From NCBI GenBank assembly GCA_037190175.1, contig JBBCJM010000068.1, positions 1 to 17,928 on the forward strand: a stretch of DNA of 17,928 bases, given 5' to 3'. Below, piece after piece: positions 1 through 8,432 of this stretch (its first letter is position 1; the number at the start of each line of letters is the position of its first letter). A program made the position numbers and the translations under genes. The notes beneath the pieces are model-generated. The model worked only from the letters and a program-made list of their open reading frames with translations. It ran no database searches and was not told the DNA's origin. This DNA comes from JBBCJM01 sp037190175. Lineage in GTDB: Bacteria > Pseudomonadota > Alphaproteobacteria > Rhodobacterales > Rhodobacteraceae.

Positions 1-1
1 C

Positions 2-427
2 GCCCGCCGCGCCGCCATCGCCGCCGCCTCGGCGCGCGAGACGGCGGCCGACAAGGTGGAGACCGCGCGGCTGGAGGCGGAGGCCAGCCTTGCGCTGCGC
101 CGGGCCGAGGCCGAGGCGCTGAAGGCGCGGATCGAGGCCGAGAACGGCCGCTCCGACGCCGTGCTGGCGCATGAGGCGGAACTGGCGCGGCTGGAGGCGA
201 TGCCCAGGATCGTGGGCGAGATGGTGAAGCCGGCCGAGAAGATCGGCAACATCAACGTCACCCAGGTGGGCACCGTGGAAGGCTCCCGCGGCGCGATCCT
301 GCAGGCGCTGGATTCCGTGCTGGAACAGGCCGTCCACGCCCCCGGCCTGCACCGCCTGCTGGACCGGATCACCGACGACATCCGCGACGGCGACCTGGAC
401 AAGCGGCGGAGGGATCGGCGGGACTGA
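2..427 (+). CDS. Flotillin-like (SPFH/YqiK-type) membrane scaffold protein, C-terminal fragment
   Basis: The reading frame is open at the left edge, so only about the last 141 residues are visible; the SPFH/band 7 domain and membrane anchor lie outside the window. The first 70 residues are almost all Ala, Glu, Arg and Leu in a heptad-like pattern, typical of the long coiled coil of flotillins. Next comes a short conserved tail around MVKPAEKIGNINVTQVG, which resembles the flotillin/YqiK C-terminal oligomerisation segment, and then a basic end. Flotillins form large assemblies at membrane microdomains. The gene ends 13 bases before a long hairpin and converges on the amidoligase operon, so the two are probably not co-transcribed. 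The family call rests only on the coiled coil and tail; another SPFH protein is possible. Confidence 0.72.
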   Translation, partial: ARRAAIAAASARETAADKVETARLEAEASLALRRAEAEALKARIEAENGRSDAVLAHEAELARLEAMPRIVGEMVKPAEKIGNINVTQVGTVEGSRGAILQALDSVLEQAVHAPGLHRLLDRITDDIRDGDLDKRRRDRRD

Positions 428-440
428 CGGCGCGGAGACG

Positions 441-514
441 GCCGCTCATCAAGCCTGCCGGCTTTCTTCGCTGGCGCAACCGAGCGAAGAAAGCCGAAAG
501 GCTTGATGAGCGGC
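441..514. repeat. Long palindromic hairpin at convergent gene ends (element A, copy 1)
   Basis: The arms at 441-472 and 483-514 are complementary at 30 of 32 positions, with a 10-base loop and one 2-base internal mismatch. The element fills the gap between two convergent genes, 13 bases after the flotillin stop and 2 bases before the transglutaminase stop, so it could end transcripts from both sides. There is no T-tract on either side, so it is not a textbook intrinsic terminator. About 31 of 33 bases of its left arm recur at 7227-7259. Confidence 0.8.
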
Positions 515-516
515 AC

Positions 517-1395
517 CTACCCGATGGGCCGGGTGTCCACCGACTGCGTGCTGCTGTGGTCGCCCGAGGAGCGCAGCACCCCCTGCACCGGGGCCACGTC
601 GTCATAGTCCCGGCCCCAGGCCACCACCACATGGCCGCTGCCGGCGGTGCAGGCGTTGGTGGGGTCGTATTCGATCCAGCCGGTTTCCGCCCCGCACCAG
701 GCCCGCACCCAGGCGTGCATCGCATCCGCCCCCTCCAGCCGGGCGCGCCCCGGCGGCGGGATGGTGCGCAGGAAGCCCGAGACATAGCCGGACGGCACGC
801 CCAGGCTGCGCAGCCCGGCGATCATGATATGGGCGAAGTCCTGGCAGACGCCCTGCCGCAGCGCGAACGCCTCCTCGGGCGAGGTGTCCACCGTGGTCGC
901 CTCGCTGTCGAACTCCATGGCGTCGTGCAGCGCCCGGCCCAGCGCCACCACCGCCGCCTGCACCGTGGCCGCCCCGCCCGCCACCTCGGCCGCGAACCCG
1001 GCGACCTCGGGGAAGGGCGCCACCCGGGGCGAGGCGCCGAGGAAGTGGTGCGGCGCCTGCGGGTCGAGGCTGGCCACCCCGGCGATCTCGGCCGGCAGGT
1101 CGGCCAGGGGGGGCGAGTGGTCCGGCCCCTCGGCCGCCTCCGTCCGCTCCACCCGGGCGCGCAGGGTGAATTCCGTAGTGCGCTCGGGCTGGCGGAAGGC
1201 CATCTCGGTCACCCGGTTGCCCCAGAAGTCCAGCCGCTCGCCGCGCTCGGCCGGGCCGGGCCGGGCGGTGATCTGGCCGGCGATGAGCCGCTGCCGGCCC
1301 GGCAGGTCGGCCGGCATCAGGCGCAGCAGGTTGCGCCCCGCCGCGGCCGGCGGGTCGTAGTCATAGCGGATGCGGGCGGTGAGGTCGTAGAGCAT
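517..1395 (-). CDS. Transglutaminase-like cysteine protease family protein
   Basis: This 292-residue protein has the layout of bacterial transglutaminase-like proteins: an N-terminal beta-rich region (about 1-80, starting with a YDLTARIRYDYDPP-like strand) followed by the transglutaminase core. The catalytic triad is visible as Cys184 in RQGVCQDFAH, His227 in DAMHAWVRAW and Asp244 in EYDPTN. It should therefore be catalytically competent, probably as a peptidase or amidase rather than a cross-linker. It is the last gene of a three-gene operon. Its ATG shares one base with the upstream TGA (TGATG), implying translational coupling. I see no signal peptide, so a cytoplasmic location is likely. 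In this gene family it accompanies ATP-grasp/alpha-E proteins, and the inferred role is trimming or hydrolysing the linkage they make. The substrate is unknown. Confidence 0.9.
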   Translation of the reverse strand: MLYDLTARIRYDYDPPAAAGRNLLRLMPADLPGRQRLIAGQITARPGPAERGERLDFWGNRVTEMAFRQPERTTEFTLRARVERTEAAEGPDHSPPLADLPAEIAGVASLDPQAPHHFLGASPRVAPFPEVAGFAAEVAGGAATVQAAVVALGRALHDAMEFDSEATTVDTSPEEAFALRQGVCQDFAHIMIAGLRSLGVPSGYVSGFLRTIPPPGRARLEGADAMHAWVRAWCGAETGWIEYDPTNACTAGSGHVVVAWGRDYDDVAPVQGVLRSSGDHSSTQSVDTRPIG

Positions 1396-3773
1396 CAGGC
1401 GAAATACTCCCGCCCCAGCAGGTCGGAAAGCCGCGCCAGCCCGTCGCGCAGCGCGTCCAGCGCAGGGGTGTCGACCTCGGCCGGCGCCCGCACCGCAAGC
1501 CCGGTGTGCAGCAGCAGGATCTCGCGCGGAAGCGGGGGCATCGGGCCCTCGTCAGCCTCGCGCGGCAGCTGGGCGATGTGGGCGCGCAGCTCGGACAGCT
1601 GGTAAAGCACGGCGCGGGGATTGTCGTCGTCCAGCCCCAGCAGGTCCACCACACTGTCGCGCCCCACGCCGATGGGGAACCGCCGGCGGTGGGTCATCAC
1701 GCTGTCGCCGAACTCGATCAGCAGCTCCAGCGAGCCCTCGGGCGCCGCCGGATCGGCGAAGGTGGCCAGCGCCGCCGCCATGGCCTCGGCCCGTTCCAGC
1801 GCCCGGCCGATGGCGAGGAACCGCCAGCCGGTGGAGCGGTACATGTTCTCGTGCACCAGCCCGGCCAGCCCCGCCACCTTGCGCAGCACCTGGCTCAGCG
1901 CGCGGGCGGCGTCGTCGCCGGGCGCGGTGCCCTCCATCCCCTCGGCCAGCGCGGAAAGGTCGCCCAGCGCCTGCCAGCCGTCGGCCGAGAAACGGTCGCG
2001 CAGCCGCCCGGCGCAGCCGCGGGCGCGGCCGATCCGCCCAGCCAGCGCGGCCGAGAACCCGTCGCGCGGCTTGATCCCCATGCGGGTCAGGTGGCTGCCC
2101 AGCCGGTCGAGCAGCGGCGTGGCCTCGGCCCCCGTCTCGGCCAGCCGCAGGTGCCAGGCGCGCAAGAGGCGGGTGGCGGTCTCGGCGCGTTCGACATAGC
2201 GGCCCAGCCAGTAGAGGTTGTCGGCCGCCCGCGCCGGCAGGGGGGTGCGCAGGGGGCGGGAGCTGACCGGCCCCAGCATCGAGGTGCGCGGCACCGGCGC
2301 GTCGGAGACCACCCAGACATCGGCCACCGCGCCCCCCCGCTGCATGGCGATGGCGGTGGCGTCCTCGGTATGGCCCACGCGGGCATAGCCGCCGGGCATC
2401 ACCGTCCAGCCGGAGTCCGTGCGGGCCAGGAACACCCGCAGCGACATGGGCCGCGGGCGCAGCCCCTCCTCGGTCCAGACCGGGGCGGTCGAGAGGCGCA
2501 CCGTCTCCTGCCCCACCAGCGCCGCGCCGTCGCGTGCCAGCCATTCGGCCAGCGGCAGGTCGGCGTTGCCGGCGACGGTGGGATGCTCGGCCTCGAAGGG
2601 CAGGCGGTTGGCCAGCGCGGGGCCCAGGGTCAGGCGGGCGATGTTCTGTTCCACCCAGTCGCGTTCCGCCGGCTGGCCGCACCACCAGGTGGCGATGTTG
2701 GGCATGATCAGCGCCTCGCCCCGCAGCGCCTGGCAGATGGCGGGCAGGAAGGCGAGGAAGGCGCGGGTCTCCAAGAGCCCCGAGCCCAGCGCGTTGATCA
2801 TCGCCAGATGCCCGCCGCGCACCGCCTGGACCAGCCCGGGGGTGCCCAGCCGCGAGCGGGCGTCAAGCTCCAGCGGGTCGGCGAAGCCCGCGTCCAGCCG
2901 CCGCCACAGCACATCCACCGGCTGCGGCCCCTCGACCGTGCGCACCATGGCCCGCCCGCCCTCCACCGTCAGATCCTCGCCCTCCAGCAGGGTGAAGCCC
3001 AGGTAGCGGGCGATATAGGCGTGTTCGAAATAGGTGTCGTTCAGCGGCCCCGGGGTCAGGATGCCCGGCCGGCTGCCGGGGCTTTGCCGCAGCCCCTCCA
3101 GCGCATCGCGGAAACGGCGGAAGAACCCGGCCAGCCGGTGCACGGGCGTGCGCTGGAACAGTTCGGGGAACACCCGGCTGGTCGCCACCCGGTTCTCCAG
3201 CGCGAAGCCCGCGCCGGAGGGGGCCTGCGTGCGGTCGCCCAGCACGAACCAGCCGCCATCGGGGTTGCGGGCGATGTCGAAGGCGATGAAGTGCAGGAAA
3301 TGCCCGCCCGCCGGGGTGACGCCGACCAGCGGCCGCAGCCATTCGGTGTTGCGCGCCACCACCTCGGCCGGCAGCAGCCCCTCGCGCACCAGCCGGGCGG
3401 GGCCGTAGAGGTCGGCCATCACCGCTTCCAGCAGTTCCGCCCGCTGGCAGAGGCCGGTCTCGATCGCCGACCATTCGCTTTCCGCGATCAGCACCGGCAC
3501 CGGCGACAGCGGCCAGTCGCGTTCCACCCCGCCCGCGGCCTCGCCGTACTGGCGGAAGAACACGCCCGCGTCGCGCAGGTACTGCCGGGCGCGGGCGAAG
3601 CGGGCGGCGCGGTCGGGCTCGTCCATCGCGGCCAGCGTCAGCACCAAGGACTCCCACACCGGGCGCATCAGGCCCTCGGCGTCGAACACCTCGTCGGCCA
3701 CGCCGGGCAGCGGGGAATAGCCCTCGATCAGGTCGCTCAGCGGATCGGTTTCGGCAGGCTCGGCCATCGTCAC
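1395..3773 (-). CDS. Circularly permuted ATP-grasp ligase fused to alpha-E domain
   Basis: The 792-residue product joins two families often encoded separately. Residues about 85-490 match the circularly permuted ATP-grasp family (former DUF404/DUF407), including conserved stretches near 156-205 and PGPLNDTYFEHAYIA near 241-255. Residues about 510-792 are the alpha-helical alpha-E domain (former DUF403), with its ER signature at 519-531 (NLYWLGRYVERAE). ATP-grasp enzymes form amide bonds through acyl-phosphates, so this is a predicted peptide or amide ligase of unknown substrate. The start is GTG at 3773, overlapping the upstream TGA as GTGA; an ATG two codons later (3767) is equally possible and neither has a strong Shine-Dalgarno. 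The gene sits between a DUF2126 protein and a transglutaminase, the usual company of this family. Confidence 0.9.
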   Translation of the reverse strand: MTMAEPAETDPLSDLIEGYSPLPGVADEVFDAEGLMRPVWESLVLTLAAMDEPDRAARFARARQYLRDAGVFFRQYGEAAGGVERDWPLSPVPVLIAESEWSAIETGLCQRAELLEAVMADLYGPARLVREGLLPAEVVARNTEWLRPLVGVTPAGGHFLHFIAFDIARNPDGGWFVLGDRTQAPSGAGFALENRVATSRVFPELFQRTPVHRLAGFFRRFRDALEGLRQSPGSRPGILTPGPLNDTYFEHAYIARYLGFTLLEGEDLTVEGGRAMVRTVEGPQPVDVLWRRLDAGFADPLELDARSRLGTPGLVQAVRGGHLAMINALGSGLLETRAFLAFLPAICQALRGEALIMPNIATWWCGQPAERDWVEQNIARLTLGPALANRLPFEAEHPTVAGNADLPLAEWLARDGAALVGQETVRLSTAPVWTEEGLRPRPMSLRVFLARTDSGWTVMPGGYARVGHTEDATAIAMQRGGAVADVWVVSDAPVPRTSMLGPVSSRPLRTPLPARAADNLYWLGRYVERAETATRLLRAWHLRLAETGAEATPLLDRLGSHLTRMGIKPRDGFSAALAGRIGRARGCAGRLRDRFSADGWQALGDLSALAEGMEGTAPGDDAARALSQVLRKVAGLAGLVHENMYRSTGWRFLAIGRALERAEAMAAALATFADPAAPEGSLELLIEFGDSVMTHRRRFPIGVGRDSVVDLLGLDDDNPRAVLYQLSELRAHIAQLPREADEGPMPPLPREILLLHTGLAVRAPAEVDTPALDALRDGLARLSDLLGREYFA

Positions 3774-6700
3774 AATCCGGGCGGGCGCCGCAGGTCCAGC
3801 GTCATCGGGAACTCGGGGTGGGGCGCCTCGGCCGGCGGGGCATAGGCGTCGGGGCTGTGGCCATGGGGGAAGAACCGGGCCAGCCGCCGCGCCTCGGCCT
3901 CGTTGCCGTTCACGGGGAAGGTCTCGTAGTTGCGCCCGCCCGGATGGGCCACGTGATAAGTGCAGCCCGCCAGCGCCCGGCCCGACCAGGTGTCGTAGAT
4001 GTCGAAGGTCAGGGGCGCATGGGGCTTGATCAGCGGGTGCAGCGCGGTGGCGGGCTGCCAGGCCTTGTACCGCACCCCGGCCACCGCGGTGCCGTTCTGC
4101 ACCGCCCGCAGGGGCACGGTGCGGCGGTTGCAGGCGACGCTATAGCGGCCGGGGTCGGGGGCGCTCAGCTTCACCTGCAACCGTTCGGTGGAGCTGTCGG
4201 TATAGCGCACGGTGCCGCCGATGGCCCCGGTCTCGCCCAGCACGTGCCAGGGCTCCAGCGCCATGCGCAGCTCCAGATGCACGCCTTCCGCCTCCACCTC
4301 GCCGCAGAAGGGAAAGCGGAACTCGGCCAGCGCCTGGAACCATTCCGGCGACAGGTCGAAGCCATGGGCGCGCAGGTCGGCCAGCACGTCCAGGAAATCG
4401 GCCCAGACATAGTGCTGCAGCATGAATCGGTCGTGCAGCGCGGTGCCCCAGCGGGTCAGCGGGCCGTCGATGGGCGCGGCCCAGAACCGCGCGATCAGCG
4501 CGCGGACCAGCACCTGCTGGGCCAGCGACATCCGGGCATTCGGCGGCATCTCGAAGCCGCGGAACTCCACCAGCCCCAGCCGGCCGGTGGGGCCGTCGGG
4601 CGAATAGAGCTTGTCGATGCAGATCTCGGCGCGATGGGTGTTGCCGGTTACGTCGGTCAGCACGTTGCGCAGCAGCCGGTCCACCACCCAGGGCAGCGCC
4701 TTGTCCCCCGGGGCGGGGATCTGGGCCAAGGCGATCTCGGCCTCGTAGAGCGCGTCGTGCCGCGCCTCGTCGATCCGGGGGGCTTGGCTGGTGGGTCCGA
4801 TGAAGAGCCCGGCGAAGAGGTAGGAAAGCGAGGGGTGCCGGTTCCAGTGCAGGATCAGCGACTTCAGCAGGTCGGGCCGGCGCAGGAAGGGGGAATCGTT
4901 GGGCGTGGCGCCGCCCACCACCACATGGTTGCCGCCGCCGGTGCCGGTGTGGCGGCCGTCGATCATGAACTTGTCGGCGCCCAGGCGGGACTGCCGCGCC
5001 TCCTCGTAGATCGCCTCGGTGGTGGCCACGCAGTCGTCCCACGAATGCGCCGGGTGGATGTTGACCTCGATCACCCCGGGGTCGGGGGCCACGCGGATCA
5101 CGTTCAGCCGCGGGTCGTGCGGGGGGGCATAGCCCTCGACATGCACCTTGAGCCCCAGCCGGGCCGCCGCCGCCTCGGCCGCCGCCAGCAGTTCCAGATA
5201 ATCCTCCAGCGCCACCGTGGGCGGCATGAAGACGCAGAGCCGCCCCTCGCGCGCCTCCACCGCCAGCGCGGTGCGGACATGGCCGTCGATCTCGGGATCG
5301 CCGGTGCCCTGCGCGACCAGGTGCTGGCCGGCCGTGCCTTCCACGAAATGCGCCATCGGCTGGGTGCGGCGCTCCTCCTCGATGGGCTGGGGGTCGGGCA
5401 GCGGGTCGCGTTCCACCGTGGGGTCGGTGGGGTTGATGTAGGGATAGGCCGAGGGCGCCACGAAGGGCAGGCTGTCCAGCGGCAGGCGATAGCCCACCGG
5501 GCTGTCGCCGGGCACCAGGAACATGTGGCCCCGCCGCAGCCGCCATTTCTCGGACCGCCAGACCCGCCCGTCGCGCGCCTGCGCCACCTGCACCGGCAGC
5601 ACGAAGCCCACCGGGTTGGTCAGCCCGCGGTTGAACACCGCGGCGATGCGGTGGCGGGCCTCGGCGTCCTTCAGCTCGCTGTTCGCGGGGGTGACGTTGG
5701 GGGGAAGGTTGGCCTCCTTCACCAGCCATTCGGCCGGATCCTCGAAGGCGGGGATCACGTTGGCCTCCTCGATCCCGATCCCGGCGGCGATCTCGCGCAG
5801 CAGTTCCTGCGCCTGCAACGGGGTCGCCCCGGTCTCCTCGCCCTCCTGCGCGATCAGGCCGGGGTTCTGCCAGACCGGCTTGCCGTCCGCCCGCCAGTAG
5901 AGGCTGAAGGTCCAGCGCGGCAGGGTCTCGCCCGGATACCACTTGCCCTGGCCGTAGTGCAGGAAACCCCCCGGCGCGAAGCGGCCTTGCAGGCGGCGGA
6001 TCAGCCGGTCGGCCAGGATGCGCTTGGTGGGCCCCACCGCGTCGGTGTTCCACTCGGCGCTTTCGAAATCGTCGATGGAGACGAAGGTGGGCTCGCCCCC
6101 CATGGTCAGCCGCACGTCACCCTCTTGCAGCGCGGTATCCACCTTGCGGCCCAGCGCGTTCAGCGCCTGCCAACTCTCGTCGCTGAACGGCCTGGTGATG
6201 CGCGGGTGTTCGGCGACCCGGGTGACCTTCATGTCGAAGTCGAAGGAAACCTCGGCCTGCCCGGTGTAGCCGCCCGAGATGGGCGCGGCGTTGCGGTAGT
6301 GGGGGGTGGCGGCCAGCGGGATGTGGCTTTCCCCGGTCAGCAATCCGCTGGTCGGGTCCATCCCGATCCAGCCGGCCCCGGGCAGATAGACCTCGGCCCA
6401 GGCGTGCAGGTCGCAGAAATCCACCTCGGTCCCGCTGGGCCCGTCCAGCGCCTTGAGATCGGGCTTCAGCTGGATCAGGTAGCCCGAGACGAAACGCGCG
6501 GCGAGGCCCAGGTGCCGCAGCACCTGCACCAGCAGCCAGGAACTGTCCCGGCAGGAGCCGCGCTTCTGGTGCAGCGTCTCCTCGGGGGTGAAGACCCCGG
6601 GCTCCATGCGGATGACATAGGCGATCTCGTCGCTGACCCGGCGGTTGACCTCCACCACGAAATCCACCGTGCTGTCGGCCTGCCGGGGGATGGTGTCGAG

Positions 6701-7090
6701 CAGGGCCTGAAGCCGCGGGCCCGCGGGCTCGGGGCGGCGGTAGATCGTGAGGTCGTCCACCAGGTCCAGCGGATAGTCGAAGGGGAATTTCGTCGCCCCC
6801 TCCTCCACGAAGAAGTCGAAGGGGTTGTAGACCGACATGTCGGCCACCAGGTCGACCTCGATTTTCAGCTCCGTCACCGGCTCGGGGAAGACGAAGCGCG
6901 CCAGCCAGTTGCCGTAGGGGTCCTGCTGGTGGTTCACGAAATGCGGCTGCGGCGAGACCTTCAGCGAATGCGAGATCACCCGGGTGCGCCCCTGCGGCGC
7001 CGGGCGCAGGCGGATCACCTGCGGGCTGAGGATCACCGGCTGGTCGTAGCGGTAATGCGTCAGATGGGTGAGCGCGGCCTTGATCGACAT
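3770..7090 (-). CDS. Transglutaminase-core plus DUF2126 (putative amidoligase) protein
   Basis: The product is about 1,106 residues, a usual length for this family. Residues 1-300 hold an N-terminal beta domain and a transglutaminase core with triad Cys180 (KRGSCRDSSW), His229 (CDLHAWAEVY) and Asp245 (GMDPTSG). From about 310 to the end is DUF2126, annotated in Pfam as a putative amidoligase. Its conserved blocks are GGEPTFVSIDD (331-341), EVNIHPAHSW (675-684), a Gly-rich HTGTGGGNHVVVGG (714-727), HRAEICIDKLYSPD (819-832) and EFRGFEMPPN (842-851). One polypeptide may thus carry both amide-cleaving and amide-forming activities. I chose the ATG at 7090 because the Pro/Arg-rich extension upstream (to 7237) is not family-like and runs into the hairpin at 7227-7296. 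It heads the operon that continues to 517. Confidence 0.9.
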   Translation of the reverse strand: MSIKAALTHLTHYRYDQPVILSPQVIRLRPAPQGRTRVISHSLKVSPQPHFVNHQQDPYGNWLARFVFPEPVTELKIEVDLVADMSVYNPFDFFVEEGATKFPFDYPLDLVDDLTIYRRPEPAGPRLQALLDTIPRQADSTVDFVVEVNRRVSDEIAYVIRMEPGVFTPEETLHQKRGSCRDSSWLLVQVLRHLGLAARFVSGYLIQLKPDLKALDGPSGTEVDFCDLHAWAEVYLPGAGWIGMDPTSGLLTGESHIPLAATPHYRNAAPISGGYTGQAEVSFDFDMKVTRVAEHPRITRPFSDESWQALNALGRKVDTALQEGDVRLTMGGEPTFVSIDDFESAEWNTDAVGPTKRILADRLIRRLQGRFAPGGFLHYGQGKWYPGETLPRWTFSLYWRADGKPVWQNPGLIAQEGEETGATPLQAQELLREIAAGIGIEEANVIPAFEDPAEWLVKEANLPPNVTPANSELKDAEARHRIAAVFNRGLTNPVGFVLPVQVAQARDGRVWRSEKWRLRRGHMFLVPGDSPVGYRLPLDSLPFVAPSAYPYINPTDPTVERDPLPDPQPIEEERRTQPMAHFVEGTAGQHLVAQGTGDPEIDGHVRTALAVEAREGRLCVFMPPTVALEDYLELLAAAEAAAARLGLKVHVEGYAPPHDPRLNVIRVAPDPGVIEVNIHPAHSWDDCVATTEAIYEEARQSRLGADKFMIDGRHTGTGGGNHVVVGGATPNDSPFLRRPDLLKSLILHWNRHPSLSYLFAGLFIGPTSQAPRIDEARHDALYEAEIALAQIPAPGDKALPWVVDRLLRNVLTDVTGNTHRAEICIDKLYSPDGPTGRLGLVEFRGFEMPPNARMSLAQQVLVRALIARFWAAPIDGPLTRWGTALHDRFMLQHYVWADFLDVLADLRAHGFDLSPEWFQALAEFRFPFCGEVEAEGVHLELRMALEPWHVLGETGAIGGTVRYTDSSTERLQVKLSAPDPGRYSVACNRRTVPLRAVQNGTAVAGVRYKAWQPATALHPLIKPHAPLTFDIYDTWSGRALAGCTYHVAHPGGRNYETFPVNGNEAEARRLARFFPHGHSPDAYAPPAEAPHPEFPMTLDLRRPPGL

Positions 7091-7226
7091 GAAGCGGCTT
7101 CCCGGTGGTTCCGGCGCCCAGCTTCCACGAGTTTCGCCCGGGGTGCCAGCCCGCGATCCGCCCGGCGGCGGGAAAACCGGCCGAGGGGGCGGGAGATGCC
7201 TGTTTCGCGGTCGCCCGGGGAGGGGC
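7091..7226 (-). promoter_or_regulatory. Leader region upstream of the amidoligase operon
   Basis: This 136-base non-coding stretch lies between the ATG at 7090 and the hairpin at 7227-7296, and any promoter for the three-gene operon should be here. Reading the minus strand I see no convincing -35/-10 pair. A TGGCAC sequence near 7144-7149 lacks the properly spaced GC of a sigma-54 promoter. A GGGAAG about ten bases before the ATG could serve as a weak ribosome binding site. Confidence 0.3.
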
Positions 7227-7296
7227 CCGCTCATCAAGCCTTGCGGCTTTCTTCGCTGGGGGACGAGCGAAGAGAGCCGCGAGGCTCGATGAGCGG
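7227..7296. repeat. Long palindromic hairpin (element A, copy 2)
   Basis: The arms at 7227-7257 and 7266-7296 pair over 31 positions with three differences and a loop of about 8 bases. All three differences put G in the right arm opposite T in the left arm, so a + strand RNA would keep the stem through G-U pairs, while the minus-strand RNA of the flanking genes would have three A-C mismatches. The left arm is nearly identical to that of the copy at 441. It begins 10 bases downstream of the DUF1028 stop codon and probably marks the end of that transcript. Confidence 0.78.
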
Positions 7297-7306
7297 CCGG
7301 TTGCCC

Positions 7307-7984
7307 TCAGGGGTCCCCCGGCACCCCGAAGGCCGGCGCGCCGGAGGGGTTCAGGGCGCGGGTGACGTAGCCCTCCATCTCCGGCTCCCATCGCGCCCAG
7401 AGCGCGGCCAACGCGGCGATGGGGTCGTGCTCCGTCCAGTCCACCCGCAGGTCGGCCACCGGCCAGGCCACCTCGCCCACCACGAGGAGCCCCGCCGAAT
7501 GCATCGGTCCGGCCTCGCCCCCCGCATCGCGGCCGGCGGAAAGCGCGGCCACCAGCCGGGCGGGCAGCGGGCCGGGGGCGGCGGAGAAGGCGTCGCGCAT
7601 CGCCGCGGGCACGCCTTCATGCGCCAGCAGGTTGCCCCCCGCCATCACCCCCGCGCCCTCGGCCAAGGCATGGAGCCCCAGCGCGCCCTCGCCGGAGAAG
7701 CCCGCGATCCGCCCGCCGCGGTCCACCAGCATCAGCTGGCGGAAGCGGGCATCGGCCCCCGCCTCGGCCACCAGCCGGGCCAGCGCCTCGGGCGCGGTCA
7801 ATCCTCCGGCCATCAGGTCGAGGCCGCGGGACCCCAGCCGCGGGTCGGTCACGTTCTGGCTGGCCACCACCCCCACGCCGGCCCGCGCATGGGCGCAGCG
7901 CGCCGCCACTGCGGGGGAGGAGGAGGCGATGGCGATGCCGAAGGCGCCGGTCTCGGCGCAGCGGGCGGCGATGGAAATCGTCAT
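7307..7984 (-). CDS. DUF1028 family Ntn-hydrolase-like protein
   Basis: The 225-residue protein has the DUF1028 N-terminal signature: MTISIAARCAETGAFGIAIA, then SSSPAVAARCAHARAGVGVV, then ASQN (roughly 1-44). The family has a predicted Ntn-hydrolase fold, and no reaction is established to my knowledge. The C-terminal part contains an LLVVGEVAWPVADLRVDWTE-like segment (about 167-186), the usual family motif before a final helix with a Pro-rich tail. The ATG lies 4 bases after the ridA stop, so the two are translated as a pair, an association I recall in other proteobacterial amine and amino-acid catabolic clusters. A simple inference is hydrolysis of an amide or side product of the pathway. 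It is followed by the hairpin at 7227-7296. Confidence 0.88.
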   Translation of the reverse strand: MTISIAARCAETGAFGIAIASSSPAVAARCAHARAGVGVVASQNVTDPRLGSRGLDLMAGGLTAPEALARLVAEAGADARFRQLMLVDRGGRIAGFSGEGALGLHALAEGAGVMAGGNLLAHEGVPAAMRDAFSAAPGPLPARLVAALSAGRDAGGEAGPMHSAGLLVVGEVAWPVADLRVDWTEHDPIAALAALWARWEPEMEGYVTRALNPSGAPAFGVPGDP

Positions 7985-7988
7985 CGGA

Positions 7989-8405
7989 TCAGTCCGGGAT
8001 CACGGCGGTGGCCTCGATCTCCACCAGCCATTCGGGGCGGGCCAGCGCGGTGACCACGAGGCCGGTCGAGACCGGGAACACGCCTTTCAGCCAGCGCCCC
8101 ATCTCGCGATACACCGGCTCGCGGAACCGGATGTCGGTCAGGTAGACGACCACCCGGCAGACGTGTTCCAGCGTGCCCCCGGCCTCGCGCATCAGCATGT
8201 CGATGTTCTCCATCGCCTTGCGGGCCTGCGCCTCGGGGTCGCCGATATGCAGCGATTCGCGGGTGTCGAGGTCCTGCGCGATCTGGCCGCGGACGAAGAC
8301 GGTGCGGCCGCGGGCCACCACCGCCTGGCAGAGGTCGTTGTCCAGCTTCTGCTCGGGGTAGGTCCGGGCGGTGTTGAAGGGGCGGATGCGGGTGTGGACG
8401 GGCAT
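7989..8405 (-). CDS. RidA-family (YjgF/YER057c/UK114) imine/enamine deaminase-like protein
   Basis: The 138-residue product has the family core: FVRGQIAQDLDT (37-48), a central helix with MENIDMLMREAGG (65-77), a strand with VVVYLTDIRF (85-94), and the C-terminal signature ALARPEWLVEIEATAV (120-135) with the conserved VEIEA. RidA proteins hydrolyse reactive imines and enamines, which fits a position directly behind an amine dehydrogenase. The Arg that binds the substrate carboxylate in E. coli RidA (Arg105) aligns ambiguously here (Arg123 is shifted in a shorter loop). It may therefore belong to a non-Rid1 subgroup with a different substrate. The ATG at 8405 is chosen over upstream in-frame starts because a GGAG lies 7-8 bases before it and the longer frame would overlap the upstream gene. 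Confidence 0.9.
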   Translation of the reverse strand: MPVHTRIRPFNTARTYPEQKLDNDLCQAVVARGRTVFVRGQIAQDLDTRESLHIGDPEAQARKAMENIDMLMREAGGTLEHVCRVVVYLTDIRFREPVYREMGRWLKGVFPVSTGLVVTALARPEWLVEIEATAVIPD

Positions 8406-8432
8406 TCGGGGCTCCGGGGTTCTGGCGGCGAG

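Noticed and set aside
1506..3845. 779-codon + strand frame opposite the ATP-grasp/alpha-E gene
   Set aside because: It has biased low-complexity composition and is explained as a shadow of the conserved gene on the other strand.
7130..7150. TGGCAC on the minus strand resembling a sigma-54 -24 element
   Set aside because: The GC of the -12 element is not at the required 10-base spacing.
3818..8053. Uninterrupted 1,411-codon + strand frame opposite the DUF2126 gene
   Set aside because: It is rich in Gly, Arg, Gln, His and Val, with no domain signature, and mirrors a well-supported minus-strand gene. GC-rich DNA commonly lacks stops in such frames.
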